Shown here piece by piece: positions 1-10,127 of a DNA stretch of 64,000 nucleotides. Numbering within the stretch: position 1 is the stretch's first letter; each line of letters starts with the position of its first letter. Source of the stretch: Symsagittifera roscoffensis. Lineage: Eukaryota > Xenacoelomorpha > Acoela > Convolutidae. The position numbers were made by a program, and so were the translations under genes. The notes below the pieces were generated by a model that saw only the letters and a list, made by a program, of their open reading frames with translations, was not told the origin of the DNA and searched no databases. The stretch lies in the NCBI RefSeq assembly GCF_963678635.1, contig NC_087065.1, forward strand, positions 40,053,430 through 40,117,429, given 5' to 3'.

Positions 1-1042
1 ATTGGTGAAGGAATAGTTCTGAGAAATACGAAAAATGGCCACTTTTGACTGAAAAAGGACGAAAAATGACCAATTTAGTTTAAAAAAATAGTCGAACGAG
101 AACGAACTAAAACACGAAGCCTCTTATCGTGACGATCACGCACGATAAGACACTTAGCGAAAGGAATTAGCCAGAAAAGAGGCTTCAGTGGGGAAGAGGT
201 AGAGAGCAGTACCCTCCCGTGCCACGAACTCGGAGTAATAACGACGTTAGTACAGAGAAAGCACAGAATCGGAGGCTCGGCCCCCCAGAGACAATATATG
301 GTGAAGGACTGTGGTGAACTGACTTTTTAACTACTCTGATGCCATAAACCTTTGAATTAACACCGGTATGATTTGATATTTTAGAAAATGAGTAGCTAGA
401 AAGAGGAAAGGGTCAATCCATCTCCAATGAATTTAATGTAGAACCCCCACCAAAAACATAATAAAATAAGATATTTGAGCCGTGTTTTTAATAGCAATCA
501 CGTAGTCTGAGGATCGGAGACCCAGCTATGTGGTTGTATTCGCATTTAAACGGAAGTTGATTAAAAGCCGTTGATTAAAAATCTAAGAATGGTAACTTTT
601 TACTTAGCCCTAGACAGACCAGAAAATCAACTGGCTAGGTCGAGATGGTGAAAAACGAGTAGAATTTAGTTAACTGGCGCAGGCCAGTCGTCAAAAGGTA
701 CTTTTCTACGCTCCGTCACTGTGTAGTATTTGGGCGAATGTTACAGAGTTTTGGTTTTACGAACGAATGCCGACCTTGTTCTGCTGGTAATATAAATCAA
801 TTCCACAATTTGTGCGCCATAATTTGCGGTTTTGATTTTGAATATTTTGATATCGGCAGATGTGATGATAAATATGACGTAGGTCAGATCAGATCAGAGA
901 GTGTAGCTTATTTTGAATTTCGTATGCATGCCATATTTGATATGTACGTCGGTTTGTACGTCAATTTTTATGTTGGTTTGTAGGTCGGAAAAGTCGCACG
1001 TCGGTTGCTTGCTCATATTCACATGATATGTAGGTTTGAATT
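1..1042. other. Non-coding flank, no gene seen
   Basis: No convincing coding region. The only structure I see is a short perfect inverted repeat near the left end and loosely repeated GTACGTCGGTTT-like units around 945-1010. The right edge is the outer boundary of the gypsy element. Confidence 0.5.
122..150. repeat. Perfect 10 bp inverted repeat (hairpin)
   Basis: Arms TCTTATCGTG (122-131) and CACGATAAGA (141-150) are exact reverse complements with a 9 nt loop. Function unknown; it may be part of an unrecognised repeat. Confidence 0.6.
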
Positions 1043-1239
1043 TGATAAAAGGTTTCTTTGTTACAGCTAATTCTACTTATTTACAGATAAAATGTGTTTA
1101 AAAAGTGAATTAATCTCAAACAATAAAAAGTGAGAGAGCATTCTCTCCGCCAGAGCAAATGAGCATATCAAGGTCAAAGCTAAACTAACCAGTTAAAATT
1201 ATTTACAGCTTAATTATTAGAAAGGTATGATTCACAACA
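1043..1239 (-). repeat. 3' LTR of the gypsy element
   Basis: 197 bp, aligned along its whole length with 7112-7315 with scattered substitutions and a few small indels. The divergence between the two LTRs shows that the insertion is not very recent. Confidence 0.88.
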
Positions 1240-1249
1240 GTCCCCTTAG
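1240..1249 (-). other. Candidate polypurine tract
   Basis: Read on the minus strand, a purine run AAGGGGA sits one base before the 3' LTR start (TGTTGTG). That is where the plus-strand primer of LTR elements lies. It is short, so the call rests mainly on position. Confidence 0.5.
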
Positions 1250-1376
1250 TGGGAAAAAGAATTAAATTGCTTTAAAAAAAAATAATTAATAACAAGATAA
1301 CTGACCCTTTTCTCGCCCTAAAGGAGTCTACCAGGAAACAAAAGATTTGATACTACCCAATACCACAGTAGAAATT

Positions 1377-2985
1377 TTAACATTTCAAAGGAGTGACTGT
1401 TTGGTAAGAATAGTATAATTTATGGCTCCGGTGGATTATGGTCAAGACTAGATTAACTAAAAATAAGGAACGTTGATTCCTAACTGCACTGTAAGGAAAA
1501 ACTTGGGGACTAAGAGAAAAACTATCACTAAAGATAGGAAATATAAACGAAAGTTTGAGTTTTAGTTTATCGTCGCCCTCCATGAATATCTCTAATTCAG
1601 CATTAAAGATTTCGCTGTCCAAATCTATAAAGTTGTCGAAACTGTTCACAGCGTCTCTTAGGGATTCGTCAGTGGAAATCACAGAAATTGGATCTGAAGA
1701 CGATGAGATCGCCGAGCCAGGTGTACTTTCTTCCGATTGAATGTTGAAGATATGAGTCTGGATGTCCAAAAGATTTTTTGTAGTGTTTGGTGGAGAAGAG
1801 CCAGAACTGTCATTTTTGTCAAGTGGTATAGGGTTTTTCGAGGAGCCAGGTTGATTGTCGTTCTGGTCTATAATATCTATATACAACCTTTTACCCTCGA
1901 TTTGGGGAGGTTTAACATTTTGACTCGAGCGTCTTAAAATAAAATCGTTACCGGTAGTAGTGGTCTCCTTTGGATGGATATCCTTAGTGGTAGTATTGTC
2001 GTCTAAGGAATCTGCGATTTCAAAAATCCGAAAGTCTACTGAATTGTCTCCCTCCACTTTCTTCATTTATCCGTCGGAGCATTTAAGCTTTCTGTCGTCA
2101 CTGTAGAGGGGAGTTTGTTAGCTGATTGAGGCATAGTTGTGTTGTCTCCTGCTGGTACTATGATTGGGCATTCCAAAGGATCCACCGTTTGGGGCTGTTC
2201 ATCTAAAATTTCAGATTTTATGTTAGCTTGAGGTGTTTGAGGATCTAAGGATGACGTAGACGGTTCATGAAAAATGTGGTTATCCGAAATGAGGCGTTCT
2301 TTAATCATGTCCCTGCAGGGAAAGCCACCCGCGATCCACTCCCAATGGCTTATGTCGGATGTATCCGACGGAATGAACATGGACTCATCACCTGCTAAAT
2401 ATCCGGTGTTAGAAGTCGGGGCTTTATTTCGGGTTTGTCTGAACTTGTAGGATTTCGCTGGTTGATTGGTCGCTCTAGTCCTCGAGTTGTCAGGAGTAGC
2501 CAGTTCTATCTGCCGTCTTGTTTTAGGGCCTATTTTCCGCGTCTGCTGAGGCTTTGGCTTAGAAGTCTTTCTTGAACCTACTTAAAATCAAGATTAGTAA
2601 ATGAGGGAAAAAAATATTTCCTCTAAAAGAACGGATTGTAGATGAGTTAGACTTCGGGATAGCAATGTCCGTTTTTCTAATGATTTTTCCGTCGGATAAT
2701 TCTGCCGTAGATTTTGATGCACTTATAATTTTCTGGCCAAGTTGTTTGTAGAAGGGGTTTCCCTTTATGCTTCCTTTGGTTTTTCGTAGCATTTTACCTT
2801 TAAAAGGACTATGTAGAGGTAATCGGGAAGAAGAAGGTTTCGAAGCTGAAGGGTAATCCGAATAGTATCCTTTCTCCACTGGTGACTGGTTCTTATTTGG
2901 AACTAAGCTGTCTTTGTAGCCGTCTTCAATCCGGTCATCGGCATTCCAGTCGAGAGCTCTTTCTTCGCTTAAGATTGACTACTTT
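1377..2985 (-). pseudogene. Gypsy 3' ORF, Ser/Thr/acid-rich, unknown function, broken
   Basis: This region lies between integrase and the 3' LTR and reads in three overlapping frames: 2559-2879, 2063-~2583 and 1377-2066. The upstream part is basic, with Lys/Arg/Pro-rich stretches, and could be the integrase C-terminal tail. The middle carries a Trp/Cys motif (HWEWIAGGFPCRD) and the last 229 codons are rich in Ser, Asp, Glu, Asn and Pro. I see no signal peptide and no membrane segment of envelope type, so I do not call it env. The related element at 20.2-21.5 kb has an acidic region in the same place, which suggests a shared accessory or C-terminal Pol domain. The frame breaks make it non-functional as a single product. 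Confidence 0.6.
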
Positions 2986-3179
2986 TTGTCTAAAAATCCA
3001 CCGGATAATTTACTAGAAGTCAATTGTTTCCAGATCGTAATCGGTTATCTATTAAAATGTATTTCTAAAGGTGAACATTTTTTTTTGATTGAAAAGAAGA
3101 GCGTAAATTCCAGATGATTTTTGAGATAGCGAGTTATAAAGTAGGTTTTTGTTGATCTAGTAATGTTGCTAATAATTTA

Positions 3180-4305
3180 AATTTACTGTAGGTACAAGTT
3201 TTTCTACAAGACCGTTAGAGCGATGGTCCCCAACTTTACAAAATATTAATTTGATATTAAAAGAATTACAAAACAATTCAAAATCCTGAAATAGGATTTT
3301 TACCTCCATAGAAATAGGAATCCCATGGAGGTTAAAATAATCTTGAAGAAATTCGATTACAGTGTTTGATGATGTTGAAGATGTAATTTTAGCCGATTGA
3401 TTTATTCTTTACCCAGGTGTTGTCTAATGGGCCTGCAAAATCAAGATTAAGTTCCTCTCTAGGTTCGGATAATTGTCGAAGTTCGCTAGTTTGAGTAGTA
3501 GGTATAATACTTTTTATATTCTTACCAGTTTGAGTGCATTGTGAACGGTTAATCTAATGGAAGTAAATCTGACGGTTTATGTGAGGCCAGCATTAATGTT
3601 GCGCTAGGTATTCTATATCGAATTGGCCGGGGTGGGATTCGTGTAAGGTCCTTAATACAGCATTTCGAAGAGTAAATGAGATAACCAATCTTCCATCCAT
3701 ATAGAGTAATCCGTCGGATTCGTGAAGGTCTTTAGAGAAATGATTCAAGTAATGTGAATTTGATTAATTCTTTCTACTTTGTTTTGGAGGGCTCTAACGA
3801 TTGGACCTAACATTTCATTGTCCTCTGTTGATAGAGCGACCAACTTTGCATTAAATAGCGTGTTAAAATCCAAGAGTTTTTTGGGCAATTTTAAATTTTC
3901 TCGATATTTGGTTACTAGTTTTTTATGTTCGGAAGAAATTTGGTAATCAATTGTGACCTGTATGCCGTAAGTAGAAGGGTTAATTACAATTTGATTATTC
4001 GACATATTTACACTATTTACAATTTTAAGATCCTTAGGATTAGTAATTAAACTACAATTCAGAATTAAGAAATAAAGGAAAGCTGAGTTTGATAAAGAAA
4101 TTTTTGTTGAGTCAATGTTTGAAAAATCCGAAGGAATGCATTTAGAATTGCAGAATTCAGTTCTATGGTGATTTTGATTGCAAATTGGAATAGATGAATT
4201 GATGAATTTAAGAGCTGTGATTATCACGTGATTACGTAATCTTATGTAATTGGAATTTTCCGATTTTGCACCAATGGAATTGCATAATGAATTATCGTTA
4301 TCCAA
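3180..4305 (-). pseudogene. Gypsy integrase (degenerate)
   Basis: From the N-terminal side: a linker open from 4305 to 3745, then a zinc-binding region with a His-x-x-His type motif (LHESHPGQ, near 3640), then the start of the catalytic core with LDFAGPL (near 3430), which holds the first catalytic Asp. The core continues with FNLHGIP and with VGDHRSNGLVEK near 3200, a hallmark of Ty3/gypsy integrases that contains the catalytic Glu. The segment between these lacks the usual TDxG motif (it reads EVK), so the second catalytic Asp is missing. Stops and frameshifts interrupt the region near 3545 and 3390. In an active element this enzyme would insert the cDNA into the genome. Confidence 0.85.
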
Positions 4306-4337
4306 CGGATAAAGCGCTTTATAGGTTTTTAGATGAC

Positions 4338-4622
4338 CAAGAAGTCAATTTTCCTATGGAACGAAGACCATACAAAAGCGTTCGAGAAAATAAAACTAGA
4401 AATAGTTAATGTAAAAAAGTACTCTAGGACCTCTTTTAAACAAGAAGTCAAGTTTCCTATGGCACGAAAACCATACAAAAGCCTTCGGATTAGTTTTTTT
4501 AGTTAATGTAAAAAAGTTGACTTTTTTACATTAACTATTTCTAGTTTGATTTTCTCGAACTATTTTGTATGGTTTTCGTTCTATAGGAAAATTGACTTAT
4601 TGTTTAAAAGAGGTCTTAGAGG
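4338..4622. repeat. Foldback with perfect 17 bp central palindrome inside gypsy RNase H region
   Basis: A ~80-100 bp sequence occurs three times: direct at 4338-4421, direct at ~4421-4517 and inverted at 4520-4622. The inner arms (4501-4517 and 4520-4536, AGTTAATGTAAAAAAGT and its complement) match perfectly with only 2 nt between them. The rearrangement replaces the expected RNase H/linker coding sequence and must have disabled the element. Confidence 0.85.
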
Positions 4623-4743
4623 ACTTCCGAGGGATGATAAATTCGGTACAAATTTGATGTATTGGTTTGTTGACCCGAAGAATGATCTTAATTTTTTATG
4701 TTTTTTGGAATTGGGATATTTTTGATCGCTTTAGTTTTGTCAA

Positions 4744-5560
4744 TTAAGGGGGCGATTCCTGATTTCGATATTTTAAAACCAAGCTATTTTTTTCTTTTTG
4801 GAAGAATTTGCATTTTGCCCATTTGACTGCAATGTTGTAACTATCTAGATTATATAAAATTTTGTAAACAATTTTCTTGTGGTCGTTAAAACTTCCTTTG
4901 GAAGCGACTAAAATTTCATCGAGGTAAGAATTGATAAAAGGATTATTTCCGAGTGTTGAGTCCATGACTCTTTGAAATTCATTCGGCATATCGCCGAGTC
5001 CATGAAAACCAGTTAAGAATTGAAATGTGCCGGTTATATCTCCGCCTACTAGGCTAAAAGTGCATTGGCTGCTGGTAAAATTGTCTAGAGAAAGTTGACT
5101 ATATGCATTCTTTAAATCTAAGTTGGTAAACCACACTTCTCCGGCGGAATCGTTTGAATTTTGTGATGCTACATTATCGACTAATTCGTGAGTATTGGGC
5201 ATCTGGTATTTGTTCTTGTAAATTTGTTATTAATGAATTTTGAATCTAGGGCTAACTTTATCGATTTGTTCTTTTTACAAGTGATAACTATCGGACTACT
5301 GAATCTATCTTTGTCACAATTTTCTAATTTTTTAATATGTCCTTCGGATTTGAGTCTGTTTAATTCTGTTTTACTGAGTCCACTAAGTGTAATGGAACGC
5401 GTCTGCCTTCTAGTTGAATTGGTTTTAGCGGTTCATGGAAGTGCGTTGTTTTTGTTTGGTTTTTTAATTTTCCGATCCGAAGGAATAACTATTTGGAAGT
5501 GTTGGATATCATGTCTATTTCATTCTCTTTGTCAGGTGATGAAATTAAATTGATGGACTT
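4744..5560 (-). pseudogene. Gypsy reverse transcriptase (degenerate)
   Basis: The N-terminal part (5560-5200) contains EPLKPIQLEGRRVPLHL and, in a shifted frame, LKSEGHIKKL. Both are typical of the fingers region just upstream of the palm. The palm lies in 5202-4744: motif A around TNLDLKNAYSQLSL with its catalytic Asp, motif B around FLTGFHGLGDMPNEFQRVMD, and motif C as YLDE. Active gypsy enzymes have YxDD, so the second Asp of the catalytic pair is replaced by Glu. An in-frame stop lies near 5489 and frameshifts near 5360 and 5200. The RNase H that should follow is not recognisable because of the foldback at 4338-4622. Confidence 0.88.
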
Positions 5561-5905
5561 ACAAGTATTCTTGTTGCTGTAGAGCGGAAAATGTTTTTGG
5601 GATACTTCGATTCCCACTTTTGGCAAATTTTCATTTCCCAGGATGTTTCTTTCGTGTCCTTTTGTTACGAAGAAATGACATTCCCCGTGAGACCATCCAT
5701 TTGAGTAAATAGGCCAGATTACCTTTCCAGTGATATTGAATGCATTATCTGTAAATCCACAGTAGAGTTCTTTAGTCGCCTGATCCACTGGATAAATCTT
5801 CACATAAGGGTCTCGTAACATCAATTCGTGTAAGACATTCTGTTTAAGGAAACTCACAGAACTAGGTGGATCCATTTGGATATCAAGAATTACTTGGTTT
5901 TTTTT
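5489..5905 (-). pseudogene. Gypsy aspartic protease (active-site triad altered)
   Basis: The N-terminal motif reads ILDIQMDPPSSVSFL. In retropepsins the MD is followed by T/S-G (Asp-Thr/Ser-Gly), so both residues after the Asp are changed to Pro. The end of the domain reads ILGNENLPKVGIEV, matching the conserved ILGxDxLxxLGI segment at the end of the fold. The domain sits in the -1 frame relative to gag, directly after the slippery A run, as expected for Pol made by frameshifting. It would process the Gag-Pol polyprotein in an active element. Confidence 0.82.
5898..5905 (-). promoter_or_regulatory. Candidate -1 ribosomal frameshift site between gag and pol
   Basis: Eight consecutive A residues on the minus strand give the slippery heptamer A AAA AAA in the gag frame. 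Gag terminates three codons later (ACC AAG TAA). A one-base backward slip moves the ribosome into the frame that reads straight into protease. The motif and geometry are seen directly; use in vivo is inferred from known gypsy and retroviral practice. Confidence 0.65.
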
Positions 5906-7100
5906 CCTAGGCCGATGTTTAGTAATTTCTTCAATTCTTTTCCTTTGTTGTCGTAGATAGTTGTCACATTTAAAACAGAGTAATCATCGTTATCGCTCTG
6001 TCCGGACTCCGACCATGCGTCGATTACTATACAGCATTCTCTATTTACACGGTCGTTATTTACATCCGGTTGTTCCGAAGGATAATTACAATCTGTATTA
6101 TGTACAATTTGGCTATCCACAATATTTAAATTTTTACGGCTTGATTTACAAAGTCTGTTAAAATGTCCTTGGTATTTACAAGATGTACAAATTGTATCTT
6201 TTGCGGGGCATACTGCCAGATGTCCTATGGAGAAGGTTCCGCCGCATTTCATGCAAGTGTTGTTCCTCTCGATGTTTAGGGTGGGTTCTCTTTTTACATT
6301 AAAAAGATAGAGAGATTTGTTGGAGGAATATCCGTTCGATCTAAAAGTACTCGTCATTTTCATGTGGTTCGTTTTTCCATTTTCGTCGATCGAGGCCACA
6401 TTTAATTCTTCTAGAGGAGGCAAAGTTTTCGTGAGGAGTTTACGTTGGATGTCTGATTTCTTCATATTATTGATAAAAACATCTCAAATCCACTCATCTT
6501 CTCCTGCGGATATATTACATGTTTTTGCCATTTCTGACAGTGCTCCCCAAAATTATTCCAACGATTCTCGGTCTCTCTGTTTTCTATTCAAAAGCTTTTG
6601 TCTTTCGAAGGTAACATTTGTTTTCCTCACGAATGCTAAGGACAAATTTTTCCAGAAGTCTTTGAAAGAAATTTGAAGGACTTTAACTCTCGTGAACTTT
6701 TTGCCAAATATTTTCTTTCTTTCGTTTTCAAGGGCTAAATAGAGTATGGACGTGAGTTTTTTGTCCGCCTCTTCTAATCTCATGCCGTTGCATTTCTTAG
6801 TTTCTGACTTTATTGAAGCCATTTCTTCATCATCGTACCTGTTTTGTTCACGGATGTTCCTTTCCAAACGAGATGTTTTTTGAAAATCGGTTTGGTTTTT
6901 CGGTGGATTTTCTAGTGCTGGTGGGAGTGGATGATATCGTTCCGTTTGATTTAGGAGATTTTCGATATCGATATTTTCCTTTGCGATTATTGCTAGTTCA
7001 AATAAGTCGCTCCACTCCTCCCAGGGAATAGGTGGATCCACCGTGTGATTTTGCCAGAATGAAGGTATACCATACCTCTCACATTTGATTCGTTACTGTT

Positions 7101-7111
7101 TGACTGCGCCA
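7101..7111 (-). other. Candidate primer-binding site
   Basis: Minus strand TGGCGCAGTCA starts immediately after the 5' LTR. The TGG start matches complementarity to a tRNA 3' CCA end. I cannot name the tRNA. Confidence 0.65.
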
Positions 7112-7315
7112 TGATAAAATCTTTCTTTGTTACAGCTAATTCTACTTATATACAGATAAAATGTGTTTAAAAAGTGAATTAATCTCAAAATTAAAACATT
7201 AAAAAGTGAGAGAGCATTTTCTTCGCCGGAGAGAATGAGCATATCAAAGTCAAAGCTAAACTAACTAGTTAAAGTAATTTACAGATTAATTAATAGAATG
7301 GTATGATGCACAACA
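7112..7315 (-). repeat. 5' LTR of the gypsy element
   Basis: 204 bp partner of 1043-1239, with the same ends (TGTTGTG...ATCA on the minus strand). It borders the primer-binding site on its inner side. Confidence 0.88.
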
Positions 7316-8514
7316 AAATTTCAATTTCAATGACGGTTTGTATTTCAAAATGGATTCAACGAGTTCAAATTTGAACGAGGAGATTTCAGAAAACATTTTT
7401 TACAAATTAAAATGAAAAAGACGCGTGATGAACGGAATTTGTTCTCCTTGTTGTCCTTGTTGCTCCGTGATTAAAATTTTGCCGAATTGGCTATGTGGCG
7501 TGAATTCAAAGAATTAACCTAATTTGTTCGAAGTTGGGATAAACTTCACAAACAACTGATATATTTCAAAGCCAACTAAAGAAATTTTTTCAAGACATTT
7601 TTAGAGTCGCTAAGCGTTTTGAGAGGTTAACTTGGTTGGTTCATTGTTTTTCAGTTGCTCTAACGTTTCAATAACTCATGTTTAATTTGCTCCAACTTTG
7701 ATTTTTTGAACGAGTGCAAATTTTTTTTACTTACCTAGTTTAACTACCCATTAATGGAAATATTGTTCGTTTGCAAAAATCGGGGAGTAGTTAAGGAGAT
7801 GCAGAAGTCAGAGGAATTAAGTGGAACTTGAAAAAAAATATGGAACAAGGCTATTAAGAAAACAAATAAATAGCTTCATTTCTTGTTAACTGTTAGTTTT
7901 CAATGGGAGACAGTTAGAAAGATCCATGAATTATCCCCAAAAAAATCAGTTCGTTGCGGTCAGTTTGTTCAATTAAACAGCGCAGCGCACTGTGATATCT
8001 TGACTGCTGAGATAAACTTTTCTTCAGTTTGAATCTCAAATGCTGACAACTTCTTTCCTTTAGTTCATTCCAAACTTCAGTTCAATTTTCGTTATCTCAA
8101 ACACGAAAAACGCGCCTCGTTCTCTCAAATGCGTTAAATACAACAAACTGAATTTTCAAAAGTAGATCATTCTTCAGTTGAAGCTGCAATCCGACATTTT
8201 CGAAAAATAAAAGCTTGATTTGATTCTTTAATTGAGGTTAGATACTGCTAAAAACGCAATCGAAAAAAAATTACAAACGTTTCGTCAAAATTACAAAGTG
8301 CTTCGTCAATATTTTGTATTGATTCCTCAAGTAGTCATAATTATCTTAAAGTTTTTCTACATTTTAGTTTTCAATTGGTCATATATTTTTCAAGCATCAA
8401 TTTTTCAAAGTGAAAAAGCTCCGATCAGTTTTTTTAGCATTATCATCTCAAATTAATTTTATCTCTCAAACTTTTCTGTGAATTGCGAAATACAAAAACG
8501 GAACTAACTTTCAG
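7316..8514. other. Non-coding stretch, nothing recognised
   Basis: AT-rich with short random ORFs only. No repeat shared with the rest of the window was noticed. Confidence 0.4.
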
Positions 8515-8748
8515 GATGATGACTGAGAAATACGGGGAAGCAAAACTTAAAACCGCAAACGCAGCAGATACGCTGAGCGCACGGCTAACTACTGATATAA
8601 AGAATTGGGCGTTATTGGCAATTCAGATGATTACATGCGAGGTTCTCTGTCTCATGGCCTTTTCGGCACCTAGGGCTCTGGCTGTTTTGACAGACACACT
8701 TAGAGGGATCGTGCAAGAGACCTCTATGACGCTCTATCCAATTGTTAG
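8515..8748 (+). other. Exon-like block, unrecognised
   Basis: Markedly GC-richer than its surroundings. It is preceded by TTTCAG and followed by a GT after ATTGTTAG, so both borders could be splice sites. One frame is open across the block (from MMTEKYGEAKL) and continues past the right border to a stop near 8797. I recognise no domain. It could be an exon of the gene suggested at 10.1-13.0 kb, or part of a degenerate copy. Confidence 0.25.
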
Positions 8749-9363
8749 GTACTGTTCTACCTCGGCATTGACTGCTTCGTTGATACAAGAAAAATAGATG
8801 GAACAATTTTCCGGTATAAATCAAAAGTCTGTTAGCTGGGCTTGTCAACGGACTGCTTCATTTTTTTGTGTAACCCTAACTTGCTGAACTGGTCTGTTAG
8901 TCTAGGATTCCATTGAGCGCAAGGGTTCAGTGGTTCAACTGCTTGGCAACCAATCTCTCTTTAACAAAATTTTGCTAAGTAAAAGGTATTTGAAGTCTAT
9001 CGGGGTATAAAGCATTCTTTTCAAAATCAACCTAAAAAATTGTTTGAAAGAAAAAAGTAGTCACTGCCGATTTTAAACCATAAAAAAGTAGATTCATAAA
9101 AATGATCTGACAGTGTTTCAGGATTGTATTTTGGATTCCACTATAAGTGCTTATAATATTTACTATAAACTCCGCAGAGTTTTATTTTTTTTAGATAGGT
9201 TCCGAGCTTTCAGTTTTCGATTTATCTGCTATGCCAATTCCACTAGCAATCAAAATTCAGTTTTGGACTTGGGTAGCAGTTTTGAGGCTTTCACTAATTT
9301 TTTTTTCATTCCATATTGCCACATAGTTTTCTTGCAAATTGAACGAGGTGCGTTCTTTTGCAG

Positions 9364-9666
9364 TCAATTGGTGCCAGAAGAAGGTGGCGAGGCAGAACGT
9401 TTATTTTCTGGAAAGTAGGGTTTCAGAATGTGGAAAGAAGAGCATGCGCAAAAGGGAGCCAGAAGACAAATGCGGATTGACCGCATTAATTGCAGGGATG
9501 TCGAACAACCATGAAAACTGTTTGCAGGATAGAACCCAGTTTCCCATCTGTTACCCAGTTATGCTCATTAGGATGGTTCGGTTTCCAGTGGTACCGAATG
9601 GGCCAATTCTAAGGCAAGATTAACTTCCTCCGGCACCGGTTCCAAAAAATACAGAGAAAACAACAG
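9364..9666 (+). other. Exon-like block, unrecognised
   Basis: A GC-richer 303 bp block bounded by TTTTGCAG on the left and CAACAG/GTCTAG on the right. No frame is open for the whole length: the longest stays open to 9623 and ends near PNGPILRQD. If this is an exon it is partial or mutated. Confidence 0.2.
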
Positions 9667-9909
9667 GTCTAGAAAAAACTCACAATTTTGCCGTTGTTTC
9701 AAGCAGTTCGGGTGGTAGTCATAATGAGGTAATTTTTTCAATCCACAACAGCAAACTAAGGCAAAAATTCTTCCAAGAAAGCACCTGAATCTAAGTTTAG
9801 CTTAAAATTGGTTTCAAGTTTTTTTCGAGTATCATCTTTTTTTTTCATTATCGTTGGATAATGCCTGCCACAAAACTATTAGAATGCGTGCCTGCGGCTG
9901 ATCTTGATA

Positions 9910-10011
9910 AGTTGGTTCATTCGGAGCGGTTTTGTGTTTTATTAGTCCAAAATCGGCGTTGGTTCATTCAGATTGGCCAACATTATGTTTTATTAGTCCT
10001 ATCGGCAAAAC
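9910..10011. repeat. Imperfect ~50 bp tandem duplication
   Basis: Two adjacent units share TTGGTTCATTC and TGTTTTATTAGTCC with the same spacing. Divergence between the units is substantial. Confidence 0.5.
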
Positions 10012-10127
10012 CCATTGCGCCGTTTCCTGGTTCATAATGATTTAAACCTTGACATTTTTGTTCAACTTTAAGATTACGTCGTTAAGTTGAGCCAGCTGAT
10101 GTTCAAAAAACGCCTCCAAAATTCTAG

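Larger units (their letters stand above)
5890..7112 (-). pseudogene. Gypsy Gag with two zinc knuckles (nonsense and frameshift mutations)
   Basis: The main frame runs from FWQNHTVDPPIPWEEW (near 7060) to the stop at 5890. The capsid-like part begins DPPIPWEEWSDLFELA and is followed by charged helical sequence. The nucleocapsid part, near 6260-6130, has CMKCGGTFSIGHLAVC (CX2CX7HX3C) followed by a canonical knuckle CTSCKYQGHFNRLC (CX2CX4HX4C). Two in-frame stops interrupt it near 6553 and 6484. The likely start is an ATG whose A is the last base of the 5' LTR (7112), reading MAQSNSNESN and then shifting frame near 7080. Gag would form the particle that packages element RNA. The decayed Gag at 24.7-25.0 kb shares the LAIIAKENI segment. 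Confidence 0.88.
1043..7315 (-). mobile_element. Ty3/gypsy LTR retrotransposon, nearly full length, inactivated
   Basis: A 6.27 kb element on the minus strand. Two ~200 bp near-identical direct repeats (1043-1239 and 7112-7315) both begin TGTTGTG and end ATCA when read on the minus strand. A candidate primer-binding site follows the 5' LTR and a short purine tract precedes the 3' LTR. The flanks GAATT (left) and AAATT (right) fit a 5 bp target duplication with one mismatch. Internal order is gag, protease, RT, RNase H region, integrase, 3' ORF, which is the Ty3/gypsy (Metaviridae) order. Frameshifts, stops and altered catalytic residues show it is not functional as sequenced. The closest relative in this window is the decayed element at 20.2-25.2 kb. 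Confidence 0.92.

Noticed and set aside
738-983. 81 codon ORF near the left end
   Set aside because: No motif; lies in loosely repetitive GTACGTCGG-type sequence.
1377-2880. Retroviral envelope gene in the gypsy element
   Set aside because: The ORFs downstream of integrase lack a signal peptide, furin-like site and membrane anchor. They are charged and low-complexity.
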